From Moringa oleifera (Eukaryota > Streptophyta > Magnoliopsida > Brassicales > Moringaceae): a stretch of 64,000 nucleotides of DNA. Location of the stretch: assembly GCA_021397835.1 (NCBI GenBank), contig JAJFZO010000566.1, forward strand, positions 2,232,001-2,296,000, written 5' to 3'. Under the pieces are notes generated by a model. It did no database searches and was not told the origin of the DNA. It worked only from the letters and a program-made list of their open reading frames with translations. Positions 61,401 to 64,000 of the stretch are shown here, piece by piece. Positions within the stretch are counted from its first letter, which is position 1, and each line of letters begins with the position of its first letter. Both the position numbers and the translations under genes were made by a program.

Positions 61401-62006
61401 GCCACTCTTTTCAATCAAATAGTCACAGACTATATGTTTCCCAGATTCTTTACAAGATAACTCATCATGACAAGTCTCCACATCAGCCTTTGAGGTTGAA
61501 CATGCTTCTTCCCCAGGTTTGGTCTTCAAACATGTCTGGTTACTATCATCAGTTCTCAGGTCACATCTGTTTTCAGTACCAGTATGCCCCTCTGATATAT
61601 TGACAGAACCAACAAGCACATCCTTTTTGGAAGATTGACTTTCATCTGAACAGGCAGATGCAGTCCCTCCATCAGCACCAGCTACAAGAAGATCAACCAC
61701 TGAAGTTGGCAATTCAGCCTCTGACAATTTCAAGGCTCTCAATAGTTCTGCTTCTTCTTCAAGATCCCCTTTTCTTGCTATTCGGCAGTCAGAGACAGGA
61801 GATGGAGAATCTTCAAAAGATCTAGTTTTTGAAAGGCATGGAGAAGGGACCCCTAGGGTTGCAGTTGTTGCAGCAGCAAAATCAACACAATCTTCTCCAG
61901 GAGTAGTTTTACACTCATTCCCCATGTTTTGTGTTTCTAGGGCAACAAGCTCTCCCATTAGAGCATTGTAGGACTTGAACCCAATGGCATTAGCAGTATC
62001 AAAATC
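58472..62006 (-). CDS. MINDY/FAM63 deubiquitinase, C-terminal part (5' end outside window)
   Basis: Eight exons join in frame on the - strand: 62006-60881, 60757-60703, 60594-60513, 60344-60264, 59700-59596, 59503-59454, 59084-58973 and 58555-58472. They give 564 C-terminal residues. MINDY enzymes cleave K48-linked polyubiquitin. The first exon starts DFDTANAIGFKSYNALMGELVALE, which follows the catalytic Cys-containing N-terminal half in the family; that half must lie beyond 64000. A family-typical long, variable, acidic insert follows, including the UIM-like EEEAELLRALKLSEAELP. Then come ELIRNFLKNNASQLTFYGLF and CVFFRNNHFSTMFK, which contains the catalytic histidine region. Exon 7 encodes SDLQLAIALQQQEFEQQ, a MIU ubiquitin-binding helix. 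The protein ends KEKCTVM, a CaaX prenylation box. The Arabidopsis counterpart by gene order is At4g11860. Confidence 0.93.
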
Positions 62007-64000
62007 CTGGTGCATATGCACAGGGAAGAATATAAATTAAAGTAAAACTCATATACTGTGAGATATGCCCATATGCAAATCAGGATGTACAGAACTAGGA
62101 CCTTTATAGTTAAAAATCAGGATAAGGAACTGTGAGACAAGAGGAAAATAATTGCAGCCTGCTAATTGCAGCAAAGCTATGATTAATAGAAAGATTCAAG
62201 GAATGAAAATCTTCTGTATCTAACACTCATGTGTAGACTAAATAAGTCAATCCACCTACCCAGTAAATATAGGATTATAAGAATGTTATGAATTTCTGAC
62301 ATAAAACCAACATATGAATAAAATTTTAAATTCAAAAGCTCGGGAACATAACTGTTGCACTTCTATGTTTAAACTTTCTGGATTCACAACTTTTAACAAG
62401 AAATCAGTGCCAAACATGATAAATGTCCATATGTACAATAAGGCAGAAAATATAATTGCATCAAATAGCAAACTTCAGAAAAACTGTGAACATTATAACA
62501 ATTAAACAAATGGTATAATATAAAACAAAAGAGAAAGAAACGTGCATAGGAACATACACATGCAGATATGGCTAGAGCAATGGGATTTAAAATGTCAACT
62601 CACCCTGCGATAATAGAATGGGCGAAATTATTACAAACTGCAAGATTGACCAATCCTAAGCAAGAATTTAACAACTGTTACAGTGTTTTCTAAGATTCAA
62701 GCACAACCAGTATAGTTCCAGGTAATGTCAACAAGTTATCCTGCTAATACACCAATGAAACCTAAAAACTAGAAGTAGAACAGCACTTCAGCCGAATATC
62801 AAGGAAAGATCTTCATGCTTAAACCTATGAGGGAGGTCTTTTGTTGCATATCCCAACACGAGATCTGAAAGGCATGCCAATGAAGAAGAGCAGAGCAGGA
62901 GGAGTAAGTCTTTCATTGAGGATGTTAAAAGTGAGCCCTAAAATCTTATGATCAGATGAAGCGACAGCCTCAGATAAATATATGAACATATCTGCTAACA
63001 CTAGAACCTCAAGAACAGCATAAAAACCAAGTTACAAATTTCTGCCAATGCACTTTTTCTTCTCTTTCTTCCTTATAAGCATTGTAACACATCATAGGAG
63101 GCAGCAGTGACGCCTCCTCCATTGCATGTGGTTAACAGATTTCATTTAAATCCATGCCAGAGATTGAAAATTGTTCAGAGGTCATTTTCAAAAGATACAT
63201 AATTCACACAACCAGAGAAGAAAAAAAAAAAAAAACAGCCAGCAGCTTCAACCAAAAACCTAATCAAGGGCATGACAGGTTCTTGCGAACCATAGACACA
63301 GGATGCTTTTTACAAATGAATCCAGAGTTACATGACTGCCAGAGATCCAGAGTTACATCACTCCCAGAGAGTCCAGAGCCTGCATTTCCAATCTCAAACC
63401 AGAGACAGCTTCAAAGTAGTTACTCCTTGAGGCATGAAGACAACTAAATACCTCCAAAGTACTACCTAACATAATAGATATTTTCCTACTTTAAACCCAG
63501 AGATGCCCCCACACTAGATACTCCTTAAGGTACAAGAATGACTAAATACCTCAAAAATACCACCAAAGACGAAAGACTTTCATAATTCTATGCAAGTAAT
63601 CCATCAGCTACGTGTGATCAAATGCATGCCTCTGACCCTTCCGACATAAATGCTTTATAACCATGAAGCTTCAACAAGCCCACAGATGCTAACAAAATCA
63701 AACCATCAACCCAAGAGTATCAGCCACTATCAAGTCATGTCCAGGTGGCTGCCACCCATATACAAGTACAGTTAGCGATCAAGAGATTAGGTTTTCTAAA
63801 TACTCAACAACATAATCCACCTTATTCACAAAATAATCCCTATCACCCATAACTTCAAAACCTTAGCCTATCTATCTTCATAAACCAGTAAAGAGATCTC
63901 TCACCCCACAAAGCCTGTCAAATTCCTCCACTTCTCTTGGGATTCTCTCTTCAGAGGTAGTGCAGCAATACTATACTTCACATGCTTTTTTTTGTTGATA
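62007..64000. other. Intron and upstream sequence of the MINDY gene
   Basis: I looked on the - strand for the conserved N-terminal MINDY blocks (the QNENGPCPLLAI catalytic region and the LYHGW segment) and found none. This nearly 2-kb stretch therefore looks like one long intron continuing past the window edge. A weak direct repeat lies at 63420-63566. The short open frames are not gene-like. Confidence 0.5.
63420..63566 (+). repeat. Short diverged direct repeat, spacing about 100 bp
   Basis: TACTCCTTGAGG...CTAAATACCTCCAAAG (63420-63460) recurs as TACTCCTTAAGG...CTAAATACCTCAAAAA (63520-63560). A second small repeat, CCAGAGTTACATCACT/CCAGAGTTACATGACT, lies just upstream near 63322-63363. Confidence 0.65.

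Noticed and set aside
1..64000. CRISPR arrays, bacterial operons, viral genes or intact retrotransposons
   Set aside because: No regularly spaced repeats, polymerase or integrase motifs, or paired LTRs were recognised; all supported genes are ordinary plant nuclear genes.

Overview
The window is nuclear DNA of a flowering plant, most likely a rosid-type eudicot outside the Brassicaceae. The evidence is AT-rich intergenic DNA, GT-AG introns, plant-only families (SPX-MFS, TCP, class II KNOX, PLD beta/gamma), a cytosolic-type tRNA-Leu and a plant microRNA precursor. I could splice every multi-exon gene with frame-consistent GT-AG junctions. No bacterial, viral or CRISPR features are present, and I recognised no intact transposon.

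Layout. On the + strand: a vacuolar phosphate transporter (PHT5/VPT, SPX-MFS; TATA 1037, coding 3077-9394), a HOTHEAD-like GMC oxidoreductase (11437-14263), a MIR399 gene (hairpin 15044-15144) with its own PHR1-type promoter, tRNA-Leu(AAG) (16771-16851), an intronless MoCo-sulfurase-like PLP protein (18708-20624), HMG-CoA synthase (26322-31811) and a class I TCP factor of the TCP9/TCP19 type (32890-34035). On the - strand: the UDP-rhamnose enzyme NRS/ER (40214-38347), a phospholipase D of beta/gamma type (47402-43389), the KNOX II factor KNAT7 (53049-49432) and the 3' part of a MINDY/FAM63 deubiquitinase (62006-58472, whose 5' part lies beyond the window).

Functional theme. The left end is a phosphate-homeostasis module. 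The PHT5 leader carries an 18-base perfect complement to miR827. About 5.7 kb past the PHT5 stop codon lies a MIR399 gene. Its promoter has three P1BS (GNATATNC) motifs, two of them one helical turn apart. Local phosphate storage and the systemic starvation signal are therefore encoded side by side. The remaining genes serve wall and secondary metabolism (NRS/ER, KNAT7), the mevalonate pathway (HMGS), lipid signalling (PLD) and ubiquitin editing (MINDY).

From remembered Arabidopsis locus order, these genes are scattered there over four segments (around At1g63000, At4g11820-60, At4g22980-90 and At5g51910-50). MIR399b (At1g63005) lies beside PHT5;1. The window would then be an unfractionated ancestral block; this is knowledge plus inference, not something computed here.
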